From Paenibacillus sp. J23TS9 (GTDB taxonomy: Bacteria > Bacillota > Bacilli > Paenibacillales > Paenibacillaceae), in contig NZ_BOSG01000004.1 of NCBI RefSeq assembly GCF_018403225.1, forward strand, positions 62,001 through 126,000: a DNA stretch of 64,000 nt, written 5' to 3'. Position 1 is the first letter of the stretch; each line of letters opens with the position of its first letter. The position numbers and the translations under genes are program-made. Below are positions 25,476 through 34,997 of this stretch, one piece after another. The notes under the pieces were generated by a model. It did no database searches. It was not told the DNA's origin and saw nothing but the letters and a program-made list of their open reading frames with translations.

Positions 25476-26984
25476 TTATGCTCCCCAGATGCGCGGCATG
25501 GGCATTGGTTCTTTGCCGAGCTCAGCCCACGCATATTTTAGAAGCAGCTCGCTTTTGAGTACTCCATAAGCTGGATGATCCCATAAATTGTTCAGCTCTT
25601 CCGGATCATTCACGAGATCGAAGATTTCGCCGTAGGTTTGGCGGTAATATACTGTTATTTTATAGCGCGCATCAATATACGTCTTCTGGTGAATGGTAGT
25701 TGGCTCATGTCGGAATTCACAGATGGCATGATCACGCGCCTGATCCTGAACGCCTTTCCATACCCCGCTTTGATCGACCCCTGTCATGATTGCGGGAACC
25801 GGAATATCACATAAGGAGAGGAACGTTGGGGCCAGATCCACCAGAGACTGGATGGCAGCTGACTGTCTGCCGGCAGGAACATGACCAGGATACCTTACAA
25901 TAAAAGGTAGCTTGATGAGGTCCTCGTAATGGAAGCCGCCCTTGTACTGCAATCCATGCTGCCCGAAAAAGTGTCCATGATCCGTTGTGAACACGATAAC
26001 CGTGTTATCGGTCAAACCCAGCTCATCGAGCTTATCCAGGATTTTGCCTATATATTTGTCCATCAGACTGATCATGCCATAGTAAGTTCCTACGAGCTGC
26101 TTGCGCTCTGCCTCAGGTAAAAGATGAGAGTGATAACCATGAATGCCCTTGCCCGTTTCCATCAAATGGCTAAAATCCGGCTTCTCTTCCTGCGTCAATC
26201 CAAAATGCGGCGGGTTCATGTCATGCTCGCCTGGAGCCGCACTTGGAATGGTCAGCTCTTCCGGATCATACATACGGTCCCACGGCTCGGGTACCAGATA
26301 ATCAGGATGCGGATCAAAGAAGCTCGACCATAAAAAGAACGGCTCATCCTTCTGCTTATACTGTTCCAGCATCGCATTCGTCCGCTCCGCGATCCATGCA
26401 TCATAGTGAATTTCTTCCGGAATCGGCCATGTATGCTTGATTGCCGGATCCATCGATCCTGTAGGTGCCAGGAAATAATCCCGCCAGTTATCGAACCCCT
26501 TCTCTTCCATCCAGAGCGCATAATGCTGTCCCACATGTGCTTCATTGGTGTGGTTGCGGGCTAGCTCCACATGATCAAAGCCATAAAACGGTCCGTGGAA
26601 TGAGTTCCAAAAATCAAGATCCTGAAGCAGCGGGTATGCCTCAAGCGATGGATACTCCTCCGTGCCCCGCAAAGGCTGGAAATGCGCTTTGCCGATCAAT
26701 GATGTCTGATAGCCTGCCGCCACAAAATCCTCCGCCACGGTTCGGCGGTCCTCAAGCAGCTTTGTCCCCAGACTCCAGGCTCCATGCTGGCTCGGATACA
26801 TGCCGGTTATGATGGAAGCCCGCGTAGGCGTACAGGTCGGATTCGGGCAATACGCCCGAGTAAATGACGTTCCTTCCTTGACGAGCCGGTCCAGATTGGG
26901 CGTATGTACTTCGCTGCCCAGGGCACCGATCGTGTTCCAGTGCTGCTGATCACTGGTAATAAGCAGAATGTTTGGATGCTTCAA
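25476..26984 (-). CDS. Sulfatase, formylglycine-dependent type I
   Basis: 502-residue alkaline-phosphatase-superfamily sulfatase. The formylglycine signature C-x-P-x-R is present at Cys51 (CTPTRASIITG), and metal ligands appear in ITSDQQH near residue 10 and TTDHGHFFGQHG near 320. There is no signal peptide, so it acts in the cytosol, presumably on an imported sulfated sugar. Activation needs a formylglycine-generating or anaerobic sulfatase-maturating enzyme, not seen in this window. Divergent from an AraC regulator that probably controls it. Confidence 0.9.
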   Translation of the reverse strand: MKHPNILLITSDQQHWNTIGALGSEVHTPNLDRLVKEGTSFTRAYCPNPTCTPTRASIITGMYPSQHGAWSLGTKLLEDRRTVAEDFVAAGYQTSLIGKAHFQPLRGTEEYPSLEAYPLLQDLDFWNSFHGPFYGFDHVELARNHTNEAHVGQHYALWMEEKGFDNWRDYFLAPTGSMDPAIKHTWPIPEEIHYDAWIAERTNAMLEQYKQKDEPFFLWSSFFDPHPDYLVPEPWDRMYDPEELTIPSAAPGEHDMNPPHFGLTQEEKPDFSHLMETGKGIHGYHSHLLPEAERKQLVGTYYGMISLMDKYIGKILDKLDELGLTDNTVIVFTTDHGHFFGQHGLQYKGGFHYEDLIKLPFIVRYPGHVPAGRQSAAIQSLVDLAPTFLSLCDIPVPAIMTGVDQSGVWKGVQDQARDHAICEFRHEPTTIHQKTYIDARYKITVYYRQTYGEIFDLVNDPEELNNLWDHPAYGVLKSELLLKYAWAELGKEPMPMPRIWGA

Positions 26985-27047
26985 TACTGCCTCTCCCTTC
27001 TAGCGGTAAGGTATTCCTGATTTAATACTTATCTCTTGAAGTTTATC

Positions 27048-27077
27048 TTGTCTTGAAAAAGAAGGGAATGCCATAAT
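27048..27077 (+). promoter_or_regulatory. Promoter of the AraC gene at 27108
   Basis: TTGTCT (27048-27053) and CATAAT (27072-27077) with 18-base spacing. The inferred start of transcription is only a few bases before the ATG at 27090, which favours the TTG at 27108 as translation start. Confidence 0.5.
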
Positions 27078-27107
27078 GTATTTAACAAAATGTTAGGTGG
27101 GATTGAA

Positions 27108-28022
27108 TTGAAGGAATATACCGGAGAATTTGCGGACCTGTGGCATCACATGCCTTCCGGATATGAGCGTACAGGTGGTTTCTGGTTTGTCAGAGCCGGA
27201 AGAAATGACGCAAAGCCACATTATCATGTCGGCCCGAAGCAGATCGACAGCTACGGTCTTCATTTTATCGTAAGCGGAGAATTACAGCTAAGCTATGGCA
27301 GCAGGCAGGTCATTTTGGGTACCGATGATATTTTCTGTCTGTTTCCGCACCAAACGTATGAATACCGGATTCATTCTGCCGAACCGCTCCGGATGGTATG
27401 GCTCACCATGGAAGGGCCTCAGATGCGGGAGCTGATGCAGATGATCGGTCTCAATGGAAAGCAGCCTTACAGGAAAGAGGCAATGACTCTGGAGTGCCTG
27501 GAGCGATTGAAAGCAATCGAAGAGGTCATATGGCATCATGGCCCGCAGCAGCTGTCCACCATGAGACTGATGTCTGCAGCCTATCGTCTGTTTGAGGAAC
27601 TGGAACGAGAGCCCTTATATGACGCACCTGCCGGTAACACGTCTGAAGTGCATTGGGTAGCCGAGGCTGTGAGTTTTTTCCAGCTGCACTATACCGAATT
27701 ACTTCGTGTAGAGACCGCTGCCCGGATGTTCGGTCTCCATCGCTCTCATTTCTCACATGTTTTCACGCAGAAGGTTGGCCTATCACCGCAGCAATATGTG
27801 CAGCAGCTCAGGCTGGAGCGTGCGGGCGAGCTGCTCAAGGATGACGCATTACAGATCGGTGAAATCGCGTTATCCGTGGGATATCCTGATCTCTACACAT
27901 TTTCCCGTGCCTTTAAACGCTTGAAAGGATGCTCCCCCAGCGAGTACCGGCGGCTTATCACAAAATACAAACTTGATCCCGGTAAACCCCGCATTGAAGC
28001 CCGAGAACCCTACTCCTTATAA
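27108..28022 (+). CDS. AraC-family regulator with cupin sensor
   Basis: 304-residue transcription regulator. The N-terminal cupin-like domain (about 15-100; KPHYHVGPKQIDSYGLHFIVSG) binds an effector, and the C-terminal AraC domain (about 195-295) has both helix-turn-helix units, ending SVGYPDLYTFSRAFKRLKGC and SPSEYRR. The TTG at 27108 has AGGTGGG upstream; the ATG at 27090 has none. Divergent from the sulfatase and convergent with the ABC importer, so either may be its target. Confidence 0.88.
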   Translation: MKEYTGEFADLWHHMPSGYERTGGFWFVRAGRNDAKPHYHVGPKQIDSYGLHFIVSGELQLSYGSRQVILGTDDIFCLFPHQTYEYRIHSAEPLRMVWLTMEGPQMRELMQMIGLNGKQPYRKEAMTLECLERLKAIEEVIWHHGPQQLSTMRLMSAAYRLFEELEREPLYDAPAGNTSEVHWVAEAVSFFQLHYTELLRVETAARMFGLHRSHFSHVFTQKVGLSPQQYVQQLRLERAGELLKDDALQIGEIALSVGYPDLYTFSRAFKRLKGCSPSEYRRLITKYKLDPGKPRIEAREPYSL

Positions 28023-28039
28023 AAGACTGGAGACAACGC

Positions 28040-28077
28040 AAAAGCCGGAACTTATCGATGTGATAGATCCGGCTTTT
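28040..28077. terminator. Bidirectional terminator
   Basis: AAAAGCCGGA (28040-28049) pairs perfectly with TCCGGCTTTT (28068-28077), giving U-runs in both directions between the convergent AraC and permease genes. Confidence 0.88.
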
Positions 28078-28099
28078 AGTGAGGCTTACAATTGTCCTT

Positions 28100-28927
28100 T
28101 TATTCTTTGACGGCCCCTGCGCTAAGTCCCTTTTCCACTTTCTCCTGGAACAGTAAATAGACAACAATGGTTGGCACAATCGTCAGCATGATGCCTGCGA
28201 AGGTTGGCCCCAGCTGAGAAGATCCCTGCTGGCCGACAAAAGACATCAGCGCCATGGAGATGTTATTCATATTCTGATCCGATATGAGAATGACGTTCCA
28301 CACCAGATCATTATAAATATCGAAGAAGCTCAGTATTCCGGCAGTCGATACCGCTGGCATCGTAAGCGGGGCAATGATTTGGAACAGCAAGCGGATGGGT
28401 CCGCAGCCATCTATAATCGCGGATTCGTCCAGTTCCTTGCTGATGCCCTTCATATATCCGGTAATGAGAAAAATCGCAAGCGGCATCTCGAATACGCCAT
28501 AGAGCACAATCATCAGCGGATAACTGTTGAACAGATGCAGCGCTCCGACAACCTTGGAGATCGGAATCATCAGGGAGAAGACGGGGATCATGAGTCCGAT
28601 AGCAAAGTAATTGTAAAGAAATCCATTCATTCGAAGCTTGTACCTGGATAGCACAAAAGCAATCATGAGCGACAGCACCAAACACAGGAATGTCCCGGGA
28701 ATCGCATAGATGAAAGAGTTTAGAATCGCCCGGCTGATTTTGGCATCCACGAGTGCCATCTTATAGTTATTCCAGCGCCATACATCCGGCAGCGAGAAGA
28801 CCGAGTTGTTGTAAATTTCCACGTTGTCCTTCAGCGAGGAGAAAAAGGAATAAAGCAGCGGATACAGGAAAATGACAGCTGCAATAACGGAGAAAACATA
28901 TACCGGAGTTCTTTTCAGCTTAATCAT
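28100..28927 (-). CDS. Sugar ABC permease (MalG/UgpE class)
   Basis: 275-residue inner-membrane permease with six helices and the EAA-type loop DESAIIDGCGPIRLLFQII. It differs from the LplC-like proteins elsewhere in this window and resembles UgpE/MsmG permeases that import smaller sugars or glycerophosphodiesters. Its start overlaps the stop of the upstream permease by four bases (ATGA), so the two are coupled. No ATPase gene is present. Confidence 0.88.
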   Translation of the reverse strand: MIKLKRTPVYVFSVIAAVIFLYPLLYSFFSSLKDNVEIYNNSVFSLPDVWRWNNYKMALVDAKISRAILNSFIYAIPGTFLCLVLSLMIAFVLSRYKLRMNGFLYNYFAIGLMIPVFSLMIPISKVVGALHLFNSYPLMIVLYGVFEMPLAIFLITGYMKGISKELDESAIIDGCGPIRLLFQIIAPLTMPAVSTAGILSFFDIYNDLVWNVILISDQNMNNISMALMSFVGQQGSSQLGPTFAGIMLTIVPTIVVYLLFQEKVEKGLSAGAVKE

Positions 28928-29823
28928 GCCTGCACCCCCTTCTTCTTGGCACGGCTTCTGGAGCTCGTCAGGAAGTTCATGAGTACCGTTACGACTAGGG
29001 CGGCTACGATCATAAAGGTACCGATACTATTACCGACGCCAAAGTTATTGAACTTAAAGGCTTCATTGTACAGGAGCGTCGTCGGCACATCCGTCGCGCC
29101 GTTCGGGCCTCCGCCTGTAATAACGTAGATTTGTCCGAATACACGGATCGACTGGGTAACGGCTAGAACAGCGAACACCTTGAAGATCTCCTTCATTAAA
29201 GGAAGTGTAATATGCTTCAGTTTATGGAAGCTGTTCGCTCCATCCAATGAAGCTGCCTCATAGATTTCATCCGGAATGGCAACCAGCCCGCTTGCGAAAA
29301 TAATCATGTTCTGCCCGCAGTAGATCCAGGCATTCACGACAACGACCGTGTAGATGGCAAGCGCAGGCTCGCCCAGCCAGTCATGCGTCAGTGAGCTGAG
29401 GCCGAACATTTCCAGCAGCTTATTGACCAGGCCATCGCTTTTAAGCAGAAACTGCCACATCAGACCCACCGACGTGAGCGGCAGGATGGAAGGAATAAAA
29501 AAGGCGACTTTAAAAAACCGCTTGCCCCTCATCCGGCTTGTCACAACCAGCGCCAATGAGAGCGCGATGGGCAGAATCAGGACAAACGATGCAGCAATGA
29601 ACAGTCCTACATTCTTCAGCGATCTGTAAAAGTTCGGGTTATCCAGCATTTCCTTGTAGTTGTTGATTCCATCGAAAGTCAAGGGAACATTAAATATGCC
29701 ATTCCAGTCGAAAAAGGATTGATACACTGTTTGAATAGCCGGATAAATAAAGGCTATCGTATATAGTAAAAGTCCGGGTAAAAGCAAAATTGCTATCGCC
29801 CCGTATGCTTTTCGTTTGTTCAC
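28924..29823 (-). CDS. Sugar ABC permease (MalF/UgpA class)
   Basis: 299-residue permease with six helices, the EAA loop EAASLDGANSFHKLKHITLP, and FDWNGIFNVPLTFDGINNY in the first external loop. Partner of the permease at 28100. A hairpin (29863-29907) separates it from the binding-protein gene upstream. Confidence 0.88.
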   Translation of the reverse strand: MNKRKAYGAIAILLLPGLLLYTIAFIYPAIQTVYQSFFDWNGIFNVPLTFDGINNYKEMLDNPNFYRSLKNVGLFIAASFVLILPIALSLALVVTSRMRGKRFFKVAFFIPSILPLTSVGLMWQFLLKSDGLVNKLLEMFGLSSLTHDWLGEPALAIYTVVVVNAWIYCGQNMIIFASGLVAIPDEIYEAASLDGANSFHKLKHITLPLMKEIFKVFAVLAVTQSIRVFGQIYVITGGGPNGATDVPTTLLYNEAFKFNNFGVGNSIGTFMIVAALVVTVLMNFLTSSRSRAKKKGVQA

Positions 29824-29862
29824 GCGATTCCCTCCGCTTCGTTCTTAGGCTGTGAATGATAG

Positions 29863-29907
29863 AGCCGCCGGGACTCTCTCCATAAAGGTTGTGAGCTGCC
29901 GGCGGCT
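29863..29907 (-). terminator. Intercistronic hairpin between binding protein and permeases
   Basis: AGCCGCCGG (29863-29871) pairs perfectly with CCGGCGGCT (29899-29907). There is no U-tract, so it is more likely an mRNA-stabilising or partial-termination element that keeps binding-protein levels above permease levels, a known arrangement in ABC importer operons. Confidence 0.6.
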
Positions 29908-29934
29908 GTGTTCATCATTATCGTAAGTAAACGA

Positions 29935-31254
29935 TCAGTGATTCGAATCAACGACCTTCTGTACGTTGTCGGCGGTTTGCTGCGGGCTTGCACCTGCAAA
30001 CATCCCTTGAATTTCACTGCGCAGCTTGTCCTGAAGCGAAGGTATATTATCGTAGGTTTCGATTTCAGACAGGAAGGTCTTGGCGCTCTTCTGAGCTTCC
30101 ATGTACTCCTTCGTCACCGGATCGATCTGGGAGGAATCCAGCTCCACATTCACCGGATACGTGCCTCCTTTGGTCGCTTGTGCAAAATACTTAAATGCAT
30201 CCTCGTTCGTTAAGTATTTCAGAAGTTTAATCGTAGCGTCCTTCTCGGCTCCCGAGATGGACTTGGATACCGAGTATCCGCCAGCTGTTCCGAACCAGAC
30301 GTCTTTATTCTCCGGATGATCTGCAAAATAAGGGAATGGAATGACGCCGATCTGATCAGCCATATCCGAAGATGAGAGCTGGGAGATCGCCCAGTTTCCT
30401 TCGAACAGCATCGCACTCTTTCCTGCAAGGAACTGCGCTGTAGTGCCATTGGAATCGAGTGTGACGATATTGTCCCCAAGAACTCCGGCAGACTGCCAGT
30501 CCTTCATGAGCTGGAACAGTTGAAACATGTCGGGATCATTCCATTTTGCCTTACGGCTGATGAGGTCTTCTGTCTTCTGGAACCCAAACCGCTTGAAGGA
30601 CAGATTGTTGATCAAATGTCCACCGCGGAAGTTTTCCTTATCCCCCATCAGCATCGGTACGGCTCCAATTTTCTTGAAAGGCTCGACAAGTGCTGTCATC
30701 TCTTCAATCGTTTTTGGCGGCTCTACGCCTGCCTTCTTGAACAGATCCTTGTTATAATAGATCGCTACGCTGCTATCTTCCATAGGAACCGCAAAGGTTC
30801 CCTGAATATCGCTGTACTGCCATCCGCTGAACAGGGGCTTAAACGCACCGCTCCATGCCTTGTCCTCGTCAAGAACCGGCTGAAGATCCATCGCGATATT
30901 CTCGGCATACACCTTGAAGGACTGACCTCCATAATTCATCCAGATATTCGGAACATTGCCTGTCGCAACGGCCGTTTTAAATTTGTTGTTATACGAGGTT
31001 TCATCATTAACCGATTCGTTCACGACCTCGATGTCCGGATTCTCCTTCTTGAACTTGTCCAGAAGTTCATTAAATGCTTTGGATTTCAGATCAGAACCGG
31101 AAAGACGCGTCATAATCCGTACCTGCGTCTTTTTGCCCCCCTTCCCGCCGTTAGACGAGCTGTCTGATCCGCCCGAACTGCCGCAAGCTGAAAGAACTAA
31201 GGAACATATAAGCAATAGTGATAGTGTCCAGTGGGTTTTTTTCATTACCTTCAT
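29935..31254 (-). CDS. Sugar-binding lipoprotein of ABC importer
   Basis: 439-residue extracellular solute-binding protein of family 1. The signal peptide ends in lipobox LSAC (Cys24), followed by a Gly/Ser linker and a periplasmic-binding fold with TRLSGSDLKSKAF at the start and NWAISQL and GGYSVSKS typical of the UgpB/MsmE group. The start at 31254 is a choice between this ATG (13 bases after AAGGAGG) and the ATG at 31245. Expression is probably under CcpA control through the cre site upstream. Confidence 0.86.
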   Translation of the reverse strand: MKVMKKTHWTLSLLLICSLVLSACGSSGGSDSSSNGGKGGKKTQVRIMTRLSGSDLKSKAFNELLDKFKKENPDIEVVNESVNDETSYNNKFKTAVATGNVPNIWMNYGGQSFKVYAENIAMDLQPVLDEDKAWSGAFKPLFSGWQYSDIQGTFAVPMEDSSVAIYYNKDLFKKAGVEPPKTIEEMTALVEPFKKIGAVPMLMGDKENFRGGHLINNLSFKRFGFQKTEDLISRKAKWNDPDMFQLFQLMKDWQSAGVLGDNIVTLDSNGTTAQFLAGKSAMLFEGNWAISQLSSSDMADQIGVIPFPYFADHPENKDVWFGTAGGYSVSKSISGAEKDATIKLLKYLTNEDAFKYFAQATKGGTYPVNVELDSSQIDPVTKEYMEAQKSAKTFLSEIETYDNIPSLQDKLRSEIQGMFAGASPQQTADNVQKVVDSNH

Positions 31255-31306
31255 AAGATTACCGCTGCCTCCTTTGATGTGTTCTGGATTAGCCTTCATA
31301 CTGGAA

Positions 31307-31328
31307 ATTATAGTTGGTAGCGGTTTCA
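31307..31328 (-). promoter_or_regulatory. cre site and -10 element of the importer operon
   Basis: Minus strand 31315-31328 reads TGAAACCGCTACCA, matching 13 of 14 positions of the Bacillus catabolite-responsive element TGWAANCGNTNWCA. It is followed directly by TATAAT (plus 31307-31312). The -35 is weak. The arrangement predicts CcpA repression on preferred carbon sources. Confidence 0.75.
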
Positions 31329-31398
31329 AAACGAATGTAATATCCCCACCTGACCGGGAATATTATGACTTTTCAGCACAGAAACATTCCGTAATGGC

Positions 31399-33000
31399 TT
31401 ACACCGAAAACTTAGAAGGAGGCACGCGGTAATGCTTTTTGAAGCACTTGCTGAAATAGTGAGGGTCCGCATATCCGGTCTGCGCTGCAATGTATTCCAC
31501 ATTCCGATACCCCGATATTAGCAGCTCCTTTGCCCTGTTCATCCGGCATAGAGTCACATATTCGGTCACAGACAGGCCGCTTTCAGCTTTGAATATACGG
31601 CTTAAATAATTCGCGTTAATATGGAGGCTTTGCGAGATTGCCGGCAGATCCAGTTCAGCATTGCTGTAGTTCGCATCAATATATGCCTTTGCCGTCTCGA
31701 CAAGCCTGGCCGAAGAGGATTTCTTCTGTGACTCCGAACGGGTATAGAGACTCATCAGCCTGGCATTGATCCAGACTTCAATCCGATCCGGCATCTCTAG
31801 ACGGTCAACAGCCGCTGCCGCATTCAGAGCAGCCGCTTCATCCTCCGTCATTTCGATCTGCTGCTCTTCCGCATATACATTCAGCATTGCAGTAAGCTCA
31901 TACACGATATAATACAGCTGGTCGATATGCGTAGGCTTCGCCGTAAAGCGGGAAAATAGCTCGTGGATGCGCCCGGCAGCATCCTCCGGATTGCCAAGCC
32001 GCAAATCAATGAGCAGCTGCTCGCGGATTCCCCCCAGCTGTAATGGTTTCCACTCGGTTGGGAGCTCATCATACTTGATGATCCTTCCCCTGCCATACAC
32101 CGCCTTGTGACGCATGGCCAGCACTGCCTCCTGATAACCGCGGTCTGCATCCGCTGTGCTGCAATTGCTGCTGATCCCCATGGTCATCAGCATGCCTACG
32201 GTACTGTGTATTCTCTCCACGGCTTTGCGCCAAACTTCCTCCAGCCGGATTTCAGGAGAAGCCAACACCACAAGCCGCCCGCTTGAGTCATAGCAGATCC
32301 CGGTTTTCTGTTGGGACTGGATGACCTCTGCCAGTATGGCCAGCCCGTCCTTGGCTTGTTCAGTAACCTGTTCAGCACAGATGCTTGAGCGAACGGGATC
32401 GCCATCCATTTCACCGGGTCGGTCGAAACTAGCTACAGCAATAATCAGAGCCCCTTCGGAAAGCTGCGGGCAATACCGATTCAGCCCTTCTTTTCGTTCC
32501 GGCTCTTGCATGGAAGCGGACGAATCCAGAAGACGCATCATAAAGCTGCTTCTGCTGCTATCATAAGCCACAATTAGTTCTTCAGCTAAGGCAGTGGAAT
32601 GGGAGCGCTTCAGCTCCTCTTCCCGGATTATCGTACGTACCTTTACAAGCGTTTCTGCCAGTTCATCCATATCAATCGGCTTCAGGATATAGTTGGCAGC
32701 TCCCAGACGCAAAGCGGTCTTCACATAGTCAAAATCGCTGTAGCCTGTGAGAAAAATGATGTGCAGGCCGGGATGGTTCTCCCTTGCCCTTCTGGCAAAT
32801 TCAAGTCCATCAATCATCGGCATATTGATATCCACCAGCGCAAGCTGCATAGGGATCGCTGCTTCTTCCAACAGCTCCAGAGCCTCTTCTCCATCCTCGG
32901 CCTCTCCTGCAAGCTCAAAGCCAAGCTGCTCCCATTCAACGAACCGCTTCAACCTCTCCCGGATCAGATATTCGTCATCTATGATCATGGTCTGTATCAT
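31399..33000 (-). CDS. YesN-type AraC-family response regulator
   Basis: 533-residue regulator. Receiver domain about 1-120 with acidic pocket IIDDEYL, phospho-acceptor Asp57 (LALVDINMP) and Lys107 (ILKPID); an undefined middle region; C-terminal AraC domain (about 430-533) with HINANYLSRIFKAESGLS and YADPHYFSKCFKKH. The ATG at 33000 follows GGAGGGGGAAACCG. It overlaps the kinase gene by 26 bases, so both are co-translated. Probable activator of the importer operon directly downstream. Confidence 0.92.
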   Translation of the reverse strand: MIQTMIIDDEYLIRERLKRFVEWEQLGFELAGEAEDGEEALELLEEAAIPMQLALVDINMPMIDGLEFARRARENHPGLHIIFLTGYSDFDYVKTALRLGAANYILKPIDMDELAETLVKVRTIIREEELKRSHSTALAEELIVAYDSSRSSFMMRLLDSSASMQEPERKEGLNRYCPQLSEGALIIAVASFDRPGEMDGDPVRSSICAEQVTEQAKDGLAILAEVIQSQQKTGICYDSSGRLVVLASPEIRLEEVWRKAVERIHSTVGMLMTMGISSNCSTADADRGYQEAVLAMRHKAVYGRGRIIKYDELPTEWKPLQLGGIREQLLIDLRLGNPEDAAGRIHELFSRFTAKPTHIDQLYYIVYELTAMLNVYAEEQQIEMTEDEAAALNAAAAVDRLEMPDRIEVWINARLMSLYTRSESQKKSSSARLVETAKAYIDANYSNAELDLPAISQSLHINANYLSRIFKAESGLSVTEYVTLCRMNRAKELLISGYRNVEYIAAQTGYADPHYFSKCFKKHYRVPPSKFSV

Positions 33001-34771
33001 CGGTTTCCCCCTCCATTCTTAGCAGCGGCAACATCGCCGTTACGGTTGTTCCTTCTCCATATACACTGCTGATCCGCAGCCCGTATGAAGTTCCAAAATG
33101 CAATTTGATCCGCTCATCCGTACTTTTTACGCCAAAGCCGCTTCCGTGAACTGAATGTTCCCGCAAGATGGCATTCAGCTTGTCCGGCTGCATGCCGATT
33201 CCGTTATCTGTAACTTTCAACATCAATAGGTTGTTCTCGCTGTATACTCGAACCCCGATGATTCCCTTCCCGCGTTTATAGCGCAGGCCATGATATACCG
33301 CGTTCTCCACGAGTGGTTGCAGAAGCAGCTTAATGGACCTGTACGGAAGCACTCCGGGCTCCACATCAAAACGGCTGCTGATCCGGTCTCCATAACGCAC
33401 CTTCAAAATATCCAGATAATTGCGGGTAATGTTCAGTTCATCCTCCACCCGTATGATTGGGCTTCCCTTACTGAGAACACCACGGTAAAATGCCGCCAGC
33501 TGTTTGACCAAGCTTACGATATCTTTTCCACGTCCGAGATCCGCCAGTGCACTGATGCTCTCAAGCGTGTTATACAGAAAATGGGGATTGATCTGCGACT
33601 GAAGCGCAGCCAGCTCGATCTCCTTGCGTTTCTTCTCATCCTCTACAATCTGCTCCATCAGATGCTTGGTCCGGTTTACCATTTTATTAAATTCGGCTCC
33701 AAGCGCACCGATCTCATCCCTTGATTCGATATCAAATACAACATCCATGTTGCCTTCCTTCATCTTCTTCACGGTTTTCTTCATGGCTAGCAGAGGACGG
33801 GTAATCGATTTCGAGGTAACATAGGTGAGCACTGCAGCCAAGACGATGAACAGCAGAGAGAGTGCAGTAAATTGGCGGATCAGCATCTGATTGTCTTTTG
33901 TCACCTCTCCCACCGGAACGACTCCGAGAATAATCCAGTCCAGCTTGGGAAAAAACCGGGACACCACAATCTGCTTCTCACCGTCTATCTTGAAAATATC
34001 CCCGGCTTGATGATTCAAGGCCCAGTTAAAATAAGGCTCATTCTCCACAGATGTATACAATCGGCTCTTGTTGTCATCCGAGACGATTTTGCCCTTTCGA
34101 TTCATAATGAAAATGCTTCCGCCCTTGCCGATGGAAATATTCCCGTACTGCTTGCTAATGCTCTTCTCATTGATCGACAGCTGGATTAGCCCGATCGGCA
34201 GACCTGTTCCGGCAGAATAAAACTTTTGATACAGGGAGATCACATTCCTCGGACCATCCTCCCGCTGATAGTTAGCCAGCGTCGTATCCATCCACTGCGA
34301 GGTTGACTTGGACGAAGAGAATTTATGCATATAGGGTCGACTGGTATCCGTAATGTTCTTCTCCACCCCTGATCCATAGATCCCTCCAATCTGGTCATAA
34401 ACGATAACGGAATCAATCATGGTCTTCTCCGTCATCCCAAAAAGCGCGTTCTGAATGGCAATCTGATCATTATAATGGGCCAAATACTCTGATCTCGGGC
34501 TGCTCATAATATCCTGCACGTACTCATCTGTGATGGCCATCTGTGCAAAGGTCTCTGCCTGGCTCAGAACCATATCCAGCTTCTCGGAAGCCAGCTGCAA
34601 ATTTTGCTGCATGTTAACGATTGTTTTGTTAATGAGGATCTTGGATGATATAAAATACGTAGTGACTGCCAGCAGAACAATCAACAAAGCAAACAGCCAG
34701 ATATATGCAAAGGTTATTTTGGTGCTGATGGAAGAACCGGGAAGCAGTTTATGTGACCGTTTGCGCAGCAT
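32975..34771 (-). CDS. YesM-type sensor histidine kinase
   Basis: 598-residue membrane kinase. TM1 at about 19-42, an extracellular Cache-like domain, TM2 near 300, HAMP, then the His_kinase segment with His397 (QSQINPHFLYN), N box PLVENAVYHGL, VTDNGIGM and GSGFGVKST. The ribosome site is a run of nine G (minus strand, 34777-34785) before the ATG at 34771. It pairs with the regulator at 31399 and lies just upstream of the importer it probably controls. Confidence 0.92.
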   Translation of the reverse strand: MLRKRSHKLLPGSSISTKITFAYIWLFALLIVLLAVTTYFISSKILINKTIVNMQQNLQLASEKLDMVLSQAETFAQMAITDEYVQDIMSSPRSEYLAHYNDQIAIQNALFGMTEKTMIDSVIVYDQIGGIYGSGVEKNITDTSRPYMHKFSSSKSTSQWMDTTLANYQREDGPRNVISLYQKFYSAGTGLPIGLIQLSINEKSISKQYGNISIGKGGSIFIMNRKGKIVSDDNKSRLYTSVENEPYFNWALNHQAGDIFKIDGEKQIVVSRFFPKLDWIILGVVPVGEVTKDNQMLIRQFTALSLLFIVLAAVLTYVTSKSITRPLLAMKKTVKKMKEGNMDVVFDIESRDEIGALGAEFNKMVNRTKHLMEQIVEDEKKRKEIELAALQSQINPHFLYNTLESISALADLGRGKDIVSLVKQLAAFYRGVLSKGSPIIRVEDELNITRNYLDILKVRYGDRISSRFDVEPGVLPYRSIKLLLQPLVENAVYHGLRYKRGKGIIGVRVYSENNLLMLKVTDNGIGMQPDKLNAILREHSVHGSGFGVKSTDERIKLHFGTSYGLRISSVYGEGTTVTAMLPLLRMEGETDDTDHDHR

Positions 34772-34911
34772 GACAACCCCCCCCCTACCCTTAATTGGAT
34801 TCTATCCTTTGAAATCGGTTACAAATATAGTTTACGTGGATATCAAATATTTTTCGACATGGATCTACAATTTTCTAATTCTGTCAGTGACCTCCAATAT
34901 CTCTCACTATG

Positions 34912-34966
34912 CAAAACAGACTGTTTTCGGGCGAACTTGTTCGTCCGCTCAAAAACAGCCTGTCTT
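34912..34966 (-). terminator. Terminator of the GHL6 gene
   Basis: Long imperfect stem: AGACTGTTTTCGGGCGAAC on one side and GTTCGTCCG, AAAAACA, GCCTGTCT on the other, around a 2-base loop near 34940. It lies between the GHL6 stop and the kinase start and separates the two transcripts. Confidence 0.7.
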
Positions 34967-34997
34967 ATGTTCAGTTCTACTCCTGCTTTGCCCACCC

